From: Streptomyces sp. HM190
Lineage (GTDB): Bacteria > Actinomycetota > Actinomycetes > Streptomycetales > Streptomycetaceae
Length of the DNA stretch: 64,000 nucleotides
Direction: 5' to 3'
NCBI RefSeq assembly: GCF_009857135.1
Contig: NZ_CP047318.1
Span: 4,898,001-4,962,000 of the forward strand
Shown here: positions 7,946-16,715 of the stretch, piece after piece
Layout of the letters: each line of letters starts with the position of its first letter
How positions within the stretch are numbered: the first letter of the stretch is position 1
Translations under genes and position numbers: made by a program
Notes under the pieces: generated by a model
Told to the model about the DNA's origin: nothing
Databases searched by the model: none
What the model saw: only the letters and a program-made list of their open reading frames with translations

Positions 7946-9313
7946 TCACAGAGGTGTCGGTTCGAGTTCGGAGTGGAAGTGGCGGAGGACCGGGCTTGCG
8001 TGGATCAGGCGGTAGCCGGGGATCCTGTCCCTGTTCTCCGCGGTCCTCGCCAGGGTTTCGCCTACGTGGTTCAAGTGGCTGAGTGTGTACGTCCTGCGGG
8101 GGAGGGCCAGGCGCAGGAGCTCGAACGGGGCTGTGGTGACCGGGTCTCCGTTCTCGTCCTCCTTGCCCAGGTAGAGGGAGCCCAGTTCTACGGAGCGGAT
8201 GCCGCCCTCCACGTACAGCTGGCAGGCGAGGGCGTGGCCGGGGAAGCGGTGGGGCGGGATGTGGGGCAGGAGACGGCCGGCGTTGAGGTAGATCGCGTGC
8301 AGGCCGGGTGGTTCGAGGATGCTGATGCCCGCGTCGCGGGCCAGCTGGGCGAGGTGACGGGCCGCCTCCGCCCGAGAGCGGAGGTAGTGGGGGTCGGTCA
8401 CCTCGGTCAGGCCCTGGGCGATCATGTCCAGGTCCCGTCCGGCCAGCCCGCCGTAGGTGGGGAACCCCTCCGTGGCGACGAGCAGCAGCCGGCATCGTTC
8501 GGCGAGGGCGGGGTCGCGCAGGCCCAGGAACCCGCCGATGTGCGCGATTCCGTCCTTCTTGGCGCTCATCAGGCAGCCGTCGGCCAGACTGAAGGCCTCC
8601 TCGGCGACCTCGCGCGGGCTGACCCCGTGGTAGGCGGGCTCATGCCGGGTGACCAGCCAGGCGTTCTCGGCGAAGCGCGCGGCGTCCAGGAAGAGAGGGA
8701 CTCCGTGTTCCCGGCACAGCGTCGCGGCGCGGGCGAGGTTGTCCATGGAGACGGGCTGGCCGCCACCGCCGTTGTTCGTCAGCGTCATGATCACCGCGGC
8801 GACACGGGAGGCGTCCGGGCCGCACAGGGCGTCCCTGAGTCGCCGCAGGTCGATGTTGCCCTTGAACGGCTCGTCGCTGTCGAGGTCCTGCGCCTCACGG
8901 CAGGGCAGGTCCACGGCCTGGCCGCCGCTCAGTTCCACGTTCGCGCGCGTGGTGTCGAAGTGGGTGTTGCCGAGCGTGATCGATCCGGGGGACAGCAGCG
9001 CGGAGAAGAGGATGCGTTCCGCCGCCCGGCCCTGGTGGACCGGGAGGACGTAAGGACAGGACGTCAGCTCGCTCACCACCTCCTGGAAGCGGTGGAAGGA
9101 CCGTGAGCCCGCGTACGACTCGTCACCGGCCGCGCCCGCGGCCCACTGCGCGGCCGACAGAGCGCCTGTCCCCGAGTCGGTGAGCAAGTCGATCGTGACC
9201 TCGTCGGCGCGCAGGGCGAAGAGGTTGTAGCGCACGCGCCGCAACGCTGCTTCCCGCTGTGCGCGTGTGGTCATCGGGAGGGGCTCGACGGCCTTGATCC
9301 TGTACGGCTCCAT
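7946..9313 (-). CDS. tnaA: Tryptophanase (PLP-dependent beta-eliminating lyase)
   Basis: 455 residues from MEPYRIKAVEPL, which aligns with the start of enterobacterial tryptophanases (PEPFRIRVIEPV). A GTG at 9397 overlapping the previous stop as GTGA is an alternative start adding 28 Pro/Arg-rich residues. Family landmarks: IDLLTDSGTGA, HQGRAAER, TLTNNGGGGQPVSM, LDAARFAENAW, the PLP-lysine segment MSAKKDGIAHIGG (Lys252/253), EGFPTYGGLAGRD and PKVLRHF-like SPVLRHFHSEL. It would cleave L-tryptophan, possibly a prenylated one, to indole, pyruvate and ammonia. It follows the prenyltransferase in the same orientation, suggesting a joint pathway. Tyrosine phenol-lyase is a related alternative. Confidence 0.88.
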   Translation of the reverse strand: MEPYRIKAVEPLPMTTRAQREAALRRVRYNLFALRADEVTIDLLTDSGTGALSAAQWAAGAAGDESYAGSRSFHRFQEVVSELTSCPYVLPVHQGRAAERILFSALLSPGSITLGNTHFDTTRANVELSGGQAVDLPCREAQDLDSDEPFKGNIDLRRLRDALCGPDASRVAAVIMTLTNNGGGGQPVSMDNLARAATLCREHGVPLFLDAARFAENAWLVTRHEPAYHGVSPREVAEEAFSLADGCLMSAKKDGIAHIGGFLGLRDPALAERCRLLLVATEGFPTYGGLAGRDLDMIAQGLTEVTDPHYLRSRAEAARHLAQLARDAGISILEPPGLHAIYLNAGRLLPHIPPHRFPGHALACQLYVEGGIRSVELGSLYLGKEDENGDPVTTAPFELLRLALPRRTYTLSHLNHVGETLARTAENRDRIPGYRLIHASPVLRHFHSELEPTPL

Positions 9314-9393
9314 GGGGGTCGGTCTTCCGTTCGGCGCGGGGGCGAGTGGTGGATTCCGGGCGTCCGCCGCCCGTCGGCCCGGCGGCGGGTCGG

Positions 9394-10563
9394 TCACTGC
9401 CCGTCGCCGTCGGTGCGCGGAGCTGCCGGCTCCCGTGGTGGCCGGACTTCGTAGAACTCCGGTGCGAGATAGACCGTCAGCCGAGGCGGCAGCCGGGTGC
9501 TCTGGACGAGTGAGACGTACGAGATCAGTCCCACCCCCTCGCTCGCGTCGCGGCGCGTCATGGCGGCCAGTGCGCGGTCGAGCGCGTCGGTGTCCATGCC
9601 GTAGCGCCGCAGGATGGTCGCGGCGCGGTTCCGGGTCACCTGGTCGTCCCGGGCGTAGTCACGCACCGGCACGTGCACGGTGTAGCCGCTGGGACGTTCC
9701 CTGTCCCCCTCCGTGAAGGACAGGCAGGAGACGAGGGGGCGGCGGCCGAAGGACTCGGTGCCGCCGACGGTGCGGCAGAACTCCCCCAGCCGTCGGGCGC
9801 GGCCACCCGGCAGCAGGCGGGAAACCGCCTGAACCCCGGACGCGGAGAAGTCGCGGTGGGCGACGTAGACCTTCACCCGCCGCGTCTGCCAGTCCCCCAC
9901 GTCCATGGCGAAGAACAGGAACTCGTCGTGGTCCGGCCCGCGCGACGCGGCGTGTTCCAGCAGCGCCGGCCACGCCCGGCCGAAGCCGAACCGGGCCAAA
10001 GCCTCCTCGGTGACCTCCGGGGACAGACCGCGGCCGTGGCACGCCGGGTTGACGTAGACCTTGACGCCGGGGGGCCGGTTCCTGCGCAGATCCATCGCGC
10101 ACCACAGGGCGAACGGCCCCTGGGCGGTGGCGGGGAAGAACAGGTCTGCCACCCGGTCCACCGGCCCGGTCGGGAAACCCCAGCGTTCGGCCAGCACCTC
10201 GAGAGCGCGTCGGCCCACGCGCCCGCTCTCCGCGAAGGAGCGCGCGGCGCACCCGGGTTCGACCACGACCCGCACGGTCGGGGCGTCCGCGGTGGGGAAC
10301 GACACGGAGAACTCGGCCGGGCAGTGGTCGTCGGAGACGAACGACGGCGACGGCGGGCCGGCGGTCGGCGGGCGCCCCGCGGAGGGGCCCAGCAGATCGA
10401 GCAGTGAGCGCGTCGAACCACCGTCGGGCAGGCCGACACCCACGGCGTCGCACACCCCCGACAGCTGGCGGCCGAGGTGCTCGCCCAACGTGACCGTCGG
10501 CCGGTGCAGCACGGCCGCCGCCCGGGACGGCGAGTTCAGCTCTGAGGGTCCGGTCGAGGCCAT
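9394..10563 (-). CDS. DMATS-type aromatic (indole/tryptophan) prenyltransferase
   Basis: 389 residues from MASTGPSELN with GGGAG 9 nt upstream; bacterial members are of similar length. ABBA-fold signatures: CPAEFSVSF (Glu84, the expected base binding the indole N-H), two KVYV strands (GVKVYVNPACHG, RRVKVYVAHRD) whose lysines hold the diphosphate, and the terminal RLTVYLAPEFYEV. It should transfer a dimethylallyl group to tryptophan; regiochemistry (C5, C6 or C7) is not readable. The next gene encodes tryptophanase, a pairing known from bacterial prenylindole clusters such as that of IptA. The flavin monooxygenase found in some such clusters is not adjacent here. Confidence 0.85.
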   Translation of the reverse strand: MASTGPSELNSPSRAAAVLHRPTVTLGEHLGRQLSGVCDAVGVGLPDGGSTRSLLDLLGPSAGRPPTAGPPSPSFVSDDHCPAEFSVSFPTADAPTVRVVVEPGCAARSFAESGRVGRRALEVLAERWGFPTGPVDRVADLFFPATAQGPFALWCAMDLRRNRPPGVKVYVNPACHGRGLSPEVTEEALARFGFGRAWPALLEHAASRGPDHDEFLFFAMDVGDWQTRRVKVYVAHRDFSASGVQAVSRLLPGGRARRLGEFCRTVGGTESFGRRPLVSCLSFTEGDRERPSGYTVHVPVRDYARDDQVTRNRAATILRRYGMDTDALDRALAAMTRRDASEGVGLISYVSLVQSTRLPPRLTVYLAPEFYEVRPPREPAAPRTDGDGQ

Positions 10564-10639
10564 GGGGAACTCCCGAGAGGCGCAGCAGCGTGCGCGGCGG
10601 GCGCGCACCTGGGGGACGGCCTCACCGTGTCAGTGGCCG

Positions 10640-10713
10640 CCGTCACCGCGGTCACCTCCCGGTCGCGCGACGGTTACGTGCAGTCGCACGGCGGTCACGC
10701 GCCGTCGTATGCT
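10640..10713. promoter_or_regulatory. SARP-type heptamer repeats with -10 box between DMATS and AfsR-like genes
   Basis: Direct heptamers CGGTCAC (10649), CGGTCGC (10660), CGGTTAC (10671), CAGTCGC (10681) and CGGTCAC (10692) recur every 10-11 bp; a further CCGTCAC begins at 10640. Nine bases after the last heptamer lies TATGCT (10708-10713), a fair -10 for the rightward regulator gene. This is the classic layout of SARP binding sites overlapping the -35. The same array could serve the leftward prenyltransferase promoter, though no good -10 is seen on that side. Confidence 0.7.
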
Positions 10714-10747
10714 GGTGGAACCCGGGGATCGGATCACCGAGGAATCA

Positions 10748-13705
10748 GTGAGCGCACGGTACGAATTCAGGATCCTGGGGCCACTGGAAGTCCGGCGTGA
10801 CGGGCGCCCCGTGGCCATCGGCGCGGCCAAACTCCGCCTGCTGCTGGTGGCGTTGCTGACCGAGGCCAACCAAGCAGTCACCGTGGAACGGCTGATGGCC
10901 CGGCTGTGGGGCGACCAGCCTCCCCGAGGGGCCCGCAACACCCTGCAGAACTACGTGCTGCGCCTGCGACGCACTCTCGACTGCGCCGCGGACGGCACCC
11001 CCGTGCTCACGCACCCCCGCGGTTATGTGATCACGGTCGACGCGGACGCACTGGACCTGCACCGTTTCACCGCCCTCGCCCTCCAGGGCCGCACCGCGCT
11101 CCAGGAGGGCAGGGCGGCGAGCGCGGCGCAACTGCTGCGTGAGGCGCTGGCACTGTGGCGCGGCGAGCCGCTCTCCGATCTCCCCGCGGACCTCCTCCGC
11201 GACGTCGTGCCGGCGTTGGACGAACAGCGTCTGGACGCCCTGGAACTGCGGATCGACGCCGAACTCATGCTGGGCCGGGCCTTCGACGTCCTGCCGGAAC
11301 TGCGCGCGCTCATCGGGGCCCACCCGCTGCGCGAACGTTTCTGGGCCCAGCGGATGCTGGCGCTCGCCCGCTGCGAGCGGCAGGGCGAAGCGCTGGAGTG
11401 CTATCGCGAGGTCGCCCGGGTGCTGGCCGACGAACTGGGGGTCACCCCGGGGACCGAGCTGAGGAGGCTGCACCAGCGGCTGCTGGCCGCCGCGCCGGAC
11501 CTGGGTGAAGCGTCAGGCGGGGCGGCGGCCGCGCGTCCTCGGGCCACGGGGAACCTGCCGGTCGAGATGACCACGTTCATCGGCCGGGAAGCACAACTCG
11601 CCGAGGTGCGGGCCGTTCTGGCGTCCGCCCGGGTGGTCACGCTCACCGGCGTGGGCGGCGTCGGCAAGACCCGGCTCGCGCTGCGGGCGGCCGCGGAGCT
11701 GGAACCGGCGTTCCCGGACGGTGTCCGCCTCGCGGACCTGGCGCCCCTGACCGGACCCGAACTCCTCGACCGGGCGGTCGCCGAGGCCCTCGGGGTGCGC
11801 GACCATTCCGCGCGGCCCGTCGTCGACACCATCGTGGACCATCTGCGCGACCAGCGGCTGCTGGTCGTCCTCGACAACTGCGAGCATCTCGTCGACGACC
11901 TCGCGGCCCTGGTCCTGAGGATGGCTCGGGCCGCCCCCGGGCTCCGTGTCCTGGCCACCAGCAGACAGCGGCTGGGGATCCCCGGCGAGCACGTCCTGAC
12001 GGTGCCCTCCCTCACCGTCCCCGGCGCCGACCGCCCCGTACCGCTTCAGCGGACCGACACCACCCGCGGTGCCGAGGACGGCACCGCGGACCGCTCCGAG
12101 GCCGTACGGCTGTTCGTCGACCGTGCCGTCGCCGCCGCGCCGGCGTTCCGGATCGGCTCCCGCAACCGCGGTGCGATCGCCCAACTGTGCCGACGGCTGG
12201 ACGGGATCCCGCTCGCCATCGAACTGGCGGCGGTCCGGCTGAGCACGATGACGGTCGACGAGATCCTGGAACGCCTGGACGACAGGTTCCGCCTGCTGTC
12301 CGTGCCGTACGGGCATCCCGTCACCCGCTACCAGCTCACTCTGCGCGGCGTCGTCGACTGGAGCCACGACCTGTGCACCCAGCGGGAGCGACTGCTGTGG
12401 AGCCGCCTGTCGGTGTTCTCCGGCGGCTTCGACCTGGAGGCCGCCGAGGCGGTGTGCGGTGGCGAGGGCATCGCCCGGGAGGACGTGCTGAACCTGCTGG
12501 CCGGGCTGGTGAACAAGTCGATCGTGACGGTGAACAGTTCGGGCGACCGGGCCCGGTACAGCCTGCTCGAGACCATTCGCCAGTACGGCCTGCAGCGGCT
12601 CCGGGAACAGGACGGCGCGACGAAGCTCCGCCTCCGGCACGCCGACCACTACCGGAGGGTGGCGGCGCGCGCCGGCGACGAGTGGTGCGGACCGGGGGAG
12701 GTCGACTGGCTGATCCGGCTACGGACCGAACTCCCCAACTTCCGTACCGCGCTCGGCTTCTGCGCCACGCGACGCGACCGGGTGGAGGCGGGCACGGAGA
12801 TCGCGGTCAGTCTCGCCCGCACCCGGTTCTGGTTCTTCAACAGTACGTTGGGCGAGGGCCGCCACTGGCTGGAGCGCCTTGTCGGTCTGAACACCGACGC
12901 ACCGCGGGCCCTGACCGCGGGAGGGCTGGCGATGCGGGCCTGGGTCGCGCTCTGCCAGGGGGACAACCCCTCCGCCGAGGCGTTCCTGACCGCGTGCCGC
13001 ACCATGGCGGGCGAACTCCCCGGCGGCGCGGACGCCGGCGCAGGCGTGGCCCCGCCGCTGACCTTCATCGAAGGCGCTCACGCCATGCTGGTGCGGGGCG
13101 ACCCGTGCTCCGCCGCCCTCCTGACCGAGGCGAGGGACCAGTTCCTCGCGGCGGGCCAGAAGGGGGACGCTCACATGGCCACGATGCTCTGGGCCATGGC
13201 CGAGGCGTTCCTCGGCGACCGGCCCTCGGCCCGTACGGCTCTCGACGCCTACGCGGCGGATGCCGCGGACAGCGGCGCCGAGTGGGCCCGCACCTGGGTC
13301 CAGTGGTGCGCGGGCCTGTTCGAGCTGCGGCACGGCACGGCGGCCCGCTCCCCGGCTCACCTGCGCGAAGCGCTGGGCCGGCAACGGGCCATCGGCGACA
13401 GCTGGGGCCCGGTCTGGGGTGTCGAGACACTGGCGTGGGCCATGGCGGCCACCGGCCACCCCGCGCAGTCGGCCCGGCTGCTGGGAGCCGCCCATCGCCT
13501 GCGACAGGACACCGGAGTCGCGCTCATCGGACTGCGTCCGTTCCACGACGCCCACACCACCACGGAACACCGGGTTCGCCAGGCCCTCGGCGCCCAGGCG
13601 TACGAGGCGGCGTGGTCCGAGGGGGCGTCCGCCCGCGACAGCGTGCGGCTCGCCCTGGACGCGCCGGACCGTGGAGATGGCGAGGAGACGGGGCGCCGAC
13701 GCTGA
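10748..13705 (+). CDS. AfsR/SARP-family transcriptional regulator with NB-ARC ATPase and TPR-like region
   Basis: 985 residues from GTG (VSARYEFRILGPLEV) with GAGGA 6 nt upstream. Domain order: OmpR-like winged HTH (residues ~5-95, including AAKLRLLLVALLTEANQAVT), bacterial transcriptional activation domain (~100-255), NB-ARC ATPase with P-loop GVGGVGKTRLAL (~300) and LLVVLDNCEHL, then a helical repeat region to the C terminus. No LuxR domain. It is divergent from the prenyltransferase and tryptophanase genes across a heptamer-repeat array, so it is the probable pathway-specific activator and may regulate itself. The effector of its NTPase module is unknown. Confidence 0.87.
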   Translation: MSARYEFRILGPLEVRRDGRPVAIGAAKLRLLLVALLTEANQAVTVERLMARLWGDQPPRGARNTLQNYVLRLRRTLDCAADGTPVLTHPRGYVITVDADALDLHRFTALALQGRTALQEGRAASAAQLLREALALWRGEPLSDLPADLLRDVVPALDEQRLDALELRIDAELMLGRAFDVLPELRALIGAHPLRERFWAQRMLALARCERQGEALECYREVARVLADELGVTPGTELRRLHQRLLAAAPDLGEASGGAAAARPRATGNLPVEMTTFIGREAQLAEVRAVLASARVVTLTGVGGVGKTRLALRAAAELEPAFPDGVRLADLAPLTGPELLDRAVAEALGVRDHSARPVVDTIVDHLRDQRLLVVLDNCEHLVDDLAALVLRMARAAPGLRVLATSRQRLGIPGEHVLTVPSLTVPGADRPVPLQRTDTTRGAEDGTADRSEAVRLFVDRAVAAAPAFRIGSRNRGAIAQLCRRLDGIPLAIELAAVRLSTMTVDEILERLDDRFRLLSVPYGHPVTRYQLTLRGVVDWSHDLCTQRERLLWSRLSVFSGGFDLEAAEAVCGGEGIAREDVLNLLAGLVNKSIVTVNSSGDRARYSLLETIRQYGLQRLREQDGATKLRLRHADHYRRVAARAGDEWCGPGEVDWLIRLRTELPNFRTALGFCATRRDRVEAGTEIAVSLARTRFWFFNSTLGEGRHWLERLVGLNTDAPRALTAGGLAMRAWVALCQGDNPSAEAFLTACRTMAGELPGGADAGAGVAPPLTFIEGAHAMLVRGDPCSAALLTEARDQFLAAGQKGDAHMATMLWAMAEAFLGDRPSARTALDAYAADAADSGAEWARTWVQWCAGLFELRHGTAARSPAHLREALGRQRAIGDSWGPVWGVETLAWAMAATGHPAQSARLLGAAHRLRQDTGVALIGLRPFHDAHTTTEHRVRQALGAQAYEAAWSEGASARDSVRLALDAPDRGDGEETGRRR

Positions 13706-14169
13706 GGGCTGCGCCAAGGCCGCCTCGAACCGCGGGCGGGCTTCCCTTCCCAGGGCAAAGGGCAAAGGGCGAAGGGCGAAGGGGGAGGTCCGGTCGGCGG
13801 GCCGGGCGGCCTCGGCGAGGGCCGGTGCGGGGGCCGGAGCCGAGGCTCCGGGGTGCGCGTCGCGGAGTCCGCGCACCGGCCTGCCGGCCCCGGAGGGCGT
13901 CCCGCGCACCACGTCCGGCGCGCGGGACGCCGGCCCCGCCCAGCGCCGGCCCCGCCCATCCGTGTGCCCCCGACGCGTGCCCTGCCCACGCGTGCCCTGC
14001 CCACGCGTGCCCCGCCCGCGTGCCCCCGCCCACCCGTGTGCCCACCCCCACGCGGGCCCCGCCCCTGACGCCTCCCACCTCTCCCTCCCAACCGGTCCCC
14101 GCAACCGCCCGACACGTCACAGGCGTTGACCCGCCTCACGAGCGCCAGCACAATGAGCGGCGCGCGCTC
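13706..14169. other. Gene-free GC-rich stretch with short repeats
   Basis: No ORF with plausible coding content. It contains a 7-bp purine repeat (agggcaa/agggcga, four copies, 13752-13785) and three 15-bp units of ACGCGTGCCCTGCCC type at 13973-14017. It separates the AfsR-like gene from the operator of the Tat-exported protein. Confidence 0.6.
13973..14017. repeat. 15-bp tandem repeat, three copies
   Basis: ACGCGTGCCCTGCCC at 13973-13987 and 13988-14002, with a one-mismatch third copy at 14003-14017. Each unit carries an ACGCGT (MluI-type) palindrome. No function seen. Confidence 0.8.
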
Positions 14170-14183
14170 TGAGAGCGCTCTCA
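14170..14183. promoter_or_regulatory. LacI-family-type operator
   Basis: TGAGAGCGCTCTCA is a perfect 14-bp palindrome centred on GCGCT, 43 bp upstream of the next start codon. Streptomyces LacI/GalR regulators of carbohydrate genes (for example CebR) bind TGGGAGCGCTCCCA-like sites. It suggests sugar-responsive control of the following gene; no LacI gene is in the window. Confidence 0.7.
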
Positions 14184-14226
14184 AGCGTCAGGTGTCGCCT
14201 GATGTCCCGCACTCCGAGGGAGAAAC

Positions 14227-15636
14227 ATGACCGGCAGACCAGGTCCGACACCCAGCCGTCGCGCGCTGCTCGGCTTCGGCGTGGCGGCGTTCACCGCGAC
14301 CGGCCTCTCCGGCACGGCCCACGCGGCGCCCGGGGTCTCGGCCGGGCAGCGGGCCGGGGCCGCCAGGACCCCCGGCGCGTCGGCCCGGCGGCGGGCGCAG
14401 TCCTTCCTCGCCGCCGCCATGGACGCCTACCCGGACCACGGCCCCGTCCGGCTGACGCAGAGCTACACCGACCAGGCGAACCTGTTCAGCACGGCGTTCA
14501 CGTACGACAACGCCCTCGCGATCCTCGCCCATCTGGCGGTGCGCACGCGGGACGGCGAGGTCCGGGCCGTCGCCCTCGGGGACGCCCTGGTCTACGCCCA
14601 GGAGCACGACCCGGCGTACGACGACGGGCGGTTGCGGCAGGCGTACAACGTCGGGCCGTACGTCTTCTTCGACGGCGTGCCGCAGCCGCACGGGTTCGTC
14701 CGGCCGGACGGCACCGCGAACGTCGGCACGCAGTTCGGCTTCACGGGGACGGCCGTCGGGGACATGGCGTGGGCCGGTATCGCGCTGAGCGCGCTGGCCA
14801 GGCGGACACGCGCCCGGCGGTTCCTCGCGGCGGCGGTGCGGATCGGGGAGTGGATCGAGCTGACCGGCCGCACCGACGAGCCCCTGGGCGGCTACAAGTT
14901 CGGCGTGAACGGGGCGAACGAGAAGCTGCCCTTCACGTCGACCGAGCACAACACGGACCTGATCTGCCTGTTCGGACGGCTCGCCCGGCTCACCGGGGAC
15001 CGGGTGTGGCGGGAGCGCGCGGCGCGGGCGGAGGCGTTCGTGCTGCGGATGTGGGAGCCGGCGGGCGGGTTCTTCTACACGGGCACCAACGACGGGGTCA
15101 CCGTCAACAAGTCGCCCCTCCCCGAGGACACGCAGACCTGGACCCACCTCGCGCTCGACTCGCGCCGCCACGCCCGGTCCCTGGACTGGGCGGCCACCGA
15201 ACTGGCCGTCCTCGACCACTCCGGGCGCCCCAACAGCACGGTGCCCGCGGGGCAGTCGTACGAGGGGGTCACGTTCAGCTCCGCGAGCCTCGTCGCCGAC
15301 GAGGACAAGCCGATCGCCGAGTTCCAGCCGAAGCCGGACCGCAACGGCGTGTGGTTCGAGGGAACCGCCCATCTGGCGCTCGCCTTCCGCGACCGGGGGG
15401 CGCGCGGCGACGAGTACCGCGCACGGCGCCTGCTCGACTCCCTCGAACGCGCCCAGGACCACCTCGGCACCGCCCAGACCGTCGGCGGCCGTGCCCTCCC
15501 CGAGCGCGCCGGCGTCGTCTCCGCGAGCAGCCCCCTCGACACGGGCTTCGGCTTCGGCTACTACCCGTACCGGCACACCGGGGCGACGGCCTGGTACCTG
15601 ATGGCGGCGGTACGGGCGAACCCGCTGCGGGCGTGA
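14227..15636 (+). CDS. Tat-exported protein with (alpha/alpha)6-barrel-like features, possible glycan-active enzyme
   Basis: 469 residues with GAGGGAG upstream of the ATG. The N-terminus is a twin-arginine signal (SRRALLGFGVAAFTATGL, AHAAPG cleavage region). The mature part has repeated helical hairpins with aromatic/acidic loops (FTYDNALAILAHLAV, STEHNTDLICLFGRLA, WFEGTAHLALAF, DTGFGFGYYPYRHTGATAWY). These resemble six-hairpin glycosidase-like proteins; DxxE-type acids are present but catalytic residues cannot be assigned. The LacI-type operator upstream supports a role in carbohydrate use. Confidence 0.75.
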   Translation: MTGRPGPTPSRRALLGFGVAAFTATGLSGTAHAAPGVSAGQRAGAARTPGASARRRAQSFLAAAMDAYPDHGPVRLTQSYTDQANLFSTAFTYDNALAILAHLAVRTRDGEVRAVALGDALVYAQEHDPAYDDGRLRQAYNVGPYVFFDGVPQPHGFVRPDGTANVGTQFGFTGTAVGDMAWAGIALSALARRTRARRFLAAAVRIGEWIELTGRTDEPLGGYKFGVNGANEKLPFTSTEHNTDLICLFGRLARLTGDRVWRERAARAEAFVLRMWEPAGGFFYTGTNDGVTVNKSPLPEDTQTWTHLALDSRRHARSLDWAATELAVLDHSGRPNSTVPAGQSYEGVTFSSASLVADEDKPIAEFQPKPDRNGVWFEGTAHLALAFRDRGARGDEYRARRLLDSLERAQDHLGTAQTVGGRALPERAGVVSASSPLDTGFGFGYYPYRHTGATAWYLMAAVRANPLRA

Positions 15637-15673
15637 ACTGCCCCCGGAGCGGGCGTCCTTGAACGACCGGTGA

Positions 15674-15712
15674 GCGGCCCCTGCGCGCGATGCCGTCGCG
15701 CGGAGGGGCCGC
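15674..15712. terminator. Inverted-repeat terminator
   Basis: GCGGCCCC and GGGGCCGC arms with inner GCGCGCGA/TCGCGCG pairing, just after the Tat-exported protein. No T-tract, as usual in Streptomyces. Confidence 0.65.
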
Positions 15713-15782
15713 GCTGTGCCCACGGACACGCTCGTCGTTTATTGGTTTGCCGCCGGTCAGGGCCGTCGGATAGGAAGCTCGC

Positions 15783-16325
15783 ATGCTGAAGGGGACCAAG
15801 GTCGGGCTCAGGGCCCGGTACGAGGACGACATCCCGGTCCTGCGGAGCGAGCTCTACGACGACGTGGCCAACGCGGCGCGAGCCGAGGCGGGCCCGTGGC
15901 GGCCGATCACGCCCGGTTCGAAGGACCGACGGCTGGTGGGGGACGACGAGAACGACGCCGTCGTCAAGTTCTCCGTGGTCGAACTGGAGGGCGACAGCCT
16001 GGTCGGCACCGCGACCCTCTGGGGCATCGACAACCACAACCGGTGCGCCCACATCGGGCTGGGGCTCCTGCCGTCCTGCCGCGGCAAGGGCTACGGCACC
16101 GACGTCGTCGCCGTGCTGTGCCACTACGGGTTCGTCGTGCGCGGCCTGCACCGGCTCCAGATCGAGACGCTGTCGGACAACACGGCGATGCTCCGCGCCG
16201 CCGAGCGCAACGGCTTCGTCCGCGAGGGCGTCCTGCGTTCCTCGGCCTGGGTGATGGGCGAGTTCCTCGACGAGGTGCTCCTCGGCCTCCTCGTCCAGGA
16301 CTGGAGGCCGGACGCGAGGAGATAG
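15783..16325 (+). CDS. GNAT-family N-acetyltransferase (RimJ/RimL type)
   Basis: 180 residues. Acetyl-CoA-binding motif A is visible as GLGLLPSCRGKGYGTDVV (R/QxxGxG/A equivalent RGKGYG). It is followed by LHRLQIETLSDNTAMLRAAERNGF, typical of RimJ/RimL-type transferases. The substrate (protein N-terminus or small amine) is unknown. Single gene with its own promoter region after a terminator. Confidence 0.85.
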   Translation: MLKGTKVGLRARYEDDIPVLRSELYDDVANAARAEAGPWRPITPGSKDRRLVGDDENDAVVKFSVVELEGDSLVGTATLWGIDNHNRCAHIGLGLLPSCRGKGYGTDVVAVLCHYGFVVRGLHRLQIETLSDNTAMLRAAERNGFVREGVLRSSAWVMGEFLDEVLLGLLVQDWRPDARR

Positions 16326-16347
16326 CCGGTCGGCTCCGCCGGTTCCC

Positions 16348-16401
16348 GTGAGGCCGCCGGAGCCCGTGAGGCCGCCGGAGCCCGTGAGGCCGCCGGAGCC
16401 C
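16348..16401. repeat. 18-bp tandem repeat, three perfect copies
   Basis: Unit GTGAGGCCGCCGGAGCCC at 16348-16365, 16366-16383 and 16384-16401, with degenerate flanks (GTGAGGCCAGCGG). It lies in the 390-bp gene-free gap after the acetyltransferase. The rest of the gap to 16715 shows nothing recognisable beyond the glycosyltransferase leader. Confidence 0.85.
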
Positions 16402-16715
16402 GTGAGGCCAGCGGCTTCCGCGAGGCCACCGGTCCGGTCGCCGGTGTCATCGGCGGTACCGGCGACATCCGGGGGCGGGCCTCGGGGCGGTGCGCCGATG
16501 TCGTCGCCGCCTTCTCCCCAGCTCACGGTGATCTCGCCGCCGAGGGTCCGGGTGGGGGCGCGGATCTCGCCGACCGGGCCGCAACAAGCGCGTACTTGGG
16601 GCGTCCCTGAGAAGTCGTCGGCGTGAACGGCTAGCATCCGGCGGGTAATCAGCCGGTCGGTCGCGGGGGCTCGTCGGCTGTCTCGGATGTCGGTCGACGG
16701 GATGGGGTTGGTGTC

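Noticed and set aside
7946..9313. Tyrosine phenol-lyase as the identity of the PLP lyase
   Set aside because: Close family, but the neighbouring tryptophan-type prenyltransferase and matching N- and C-terminal segments favour tryptophanase.
12187..14172. 661-codon open frame overlapping the AfsR-like gene
   Set aside because: Arg/Gly/Pro-rich shadow frame of a GC-rich gene; no family, no ribosome-binding site.
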